From contig JAOTWK010000040.1 in NCBI GenBank assembly GCA_029862935.1, positions 1-14,638 on the forward strand: a DNA stretch of 14,638 bases. The letters run 5' to 3'. This stretch comes from Gemmatimonadota bacterium (GTDB taxonomy: Bacteria; Gemmatimonadota; Gemmatimonadetes; Gemmatimonadales; GWC2-71-9). Positions 14,372-14,638 of this stretch are shown piece after piece. A program made the translations under genes and the position numbers. A model generated the notes under the pieces. That model had not been told where the DNA came from and ran no database searches. It saw only the letters and a list, made by a program, of their open reading frames with translations. The number at the start of each line of letters is the position of its first letter. Within the stretch, counting starts at the first letter, position 1.

Positions 14372-14638
14372 ATGGCAACAGCGGCGGCAGGCATCGAACG
14401 GCTCGGCGATCTCCTGGTCCGCGAGGGTCTGATCACGCGCGAGCAGCTCCTCCAGGCCCTCGAACAGCAACGTGGGTCGGGGATGCGGCTCGGGTACATG
14501 CTGGTCAAGCTCGGCATGGTGCAGGAGATCGAGATCACCAAGATGCTGGCGCGCCAGTATCGGGTGCCCGCCGTCGACCTGGGCCGGTTCGAGGTGGATG
14601 CCAAGATCATCAAGCTGGTGCCCGCCGATGTGGCCGTG
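14372..14638 (+). CDS. pilB: Type IV pilus assembly ATPase PilB, N-terminal part (runs off right edge)
   Basis: The frame is open from ATG 14372 to the window end (89 codons), so the ATPase domain is not seen. The visible part is an MshEN (T2SSE_N) domain with two successive 24-residue nucleotide-binding motifs. The first is at 10-33 (R10-L11-G12, G19, L26, L30, Q33) and the second at 39-62 (R39-L40-G41, G48, I55, L59, Q62). The following VPAVDLGRFEVDAKIIKLVP is typical of PilB/GspE before the second N-terminal subdomain. PilB powers pilin polymerisation at the inner membrane. GspE of type II secretion is the main alternative; the neighbouring comEA favours PilB. AAAGG at 14362-14366, with a purine-rich GGGG after it, serves as ribosome binding site. 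Confidence 0.85.
   Translation, partial: MATAAAGIERLGDLLVREGLITREQLLQALEQQRGSGMRLGYMLVKLGMVQEIEITKMLARQYRVPAVDLGRFEVDAKIIKLVPADVAV

Overview
This window reads like the chromosome of a didermic, GC-rich bacterium of the Fibrobacterota-Chlorobiota-Bacteroidota superphylum, most probably Gemmatimonadota. The evidence is a SprA-type giant outer-membrane protein and an lptFG pair (so an LPS-type outer membrane), a TonB-dependent receptor of Bacteroidota-like style, and predicted signal peptidase I cleavage directly before glutamine. The phylum call is an inference from protein style; there is no rRNA gene here to confirm it.

Layout. (1) 1-390, minus strand: the N-terminal part of an NhaC-family Na+/H+ antiporter, running off the left edge. 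(2) 391-794: a 404-bp divergent intergenic region with a small heptamer array beside the antiporter start. (3) 795-3554, plus: a TonB-dependent outer-membrane receptor. (4) 3555-3827: a convergent intergenic island holding a terminator-like hairpin and three kinds of short repeat (period 7, interspersed CATCGCC, period 8). (5) 3828-6394, minus: lptF-lptG, overlapping by ATGA, the inner-membrane half of the LPS exporter. (6) 6395-6488: a compact divergent promoter region with overlapping -10-like boxes on both strands and an 18-bp palindrome. (7) 6489-13525, plus: sprA (about 2050 aa), the outer-membrane translocon of the type IX secretion system, translationally coupled by ATGA to a probable lipoprotein of the M28/glutaminyl-cyclase superfamily. 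(8) 13526-13672: a short gap with a hairpin, a C8 run and the same CATCGCC repeats as at 3.7 kb. (9) 13673-14290: a comEA-like DNA-binding protein with a duplicated helix-hairpin-helix domain, and from 14372 the start of pilB, the type IV pilus assembly ATPase; together these point to natural transformation and pilus function.

How the genes fit together. Most of the window concerns the cell envelope: LPS export (LptFG), TonB-driven uptake, a T9SS translocon and a pilus/competence module. The most interesting point is the pairing of sprA with a glutaminyl-cyclase-like gene, while both signal-peptide-bearing outer-membrane proteins here are predicted to begin with Gln after cleavage. This matches the Bacteroidota 'Q-rule', in which exported proteins start with Gln that is cyclised to pyroglutamate, and suggests the same N-terminal processing outside Bacteroidota. 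No other T9SS component (PorV, PorK/L/M/N, cargo C-terminal domains) is visible in the window.
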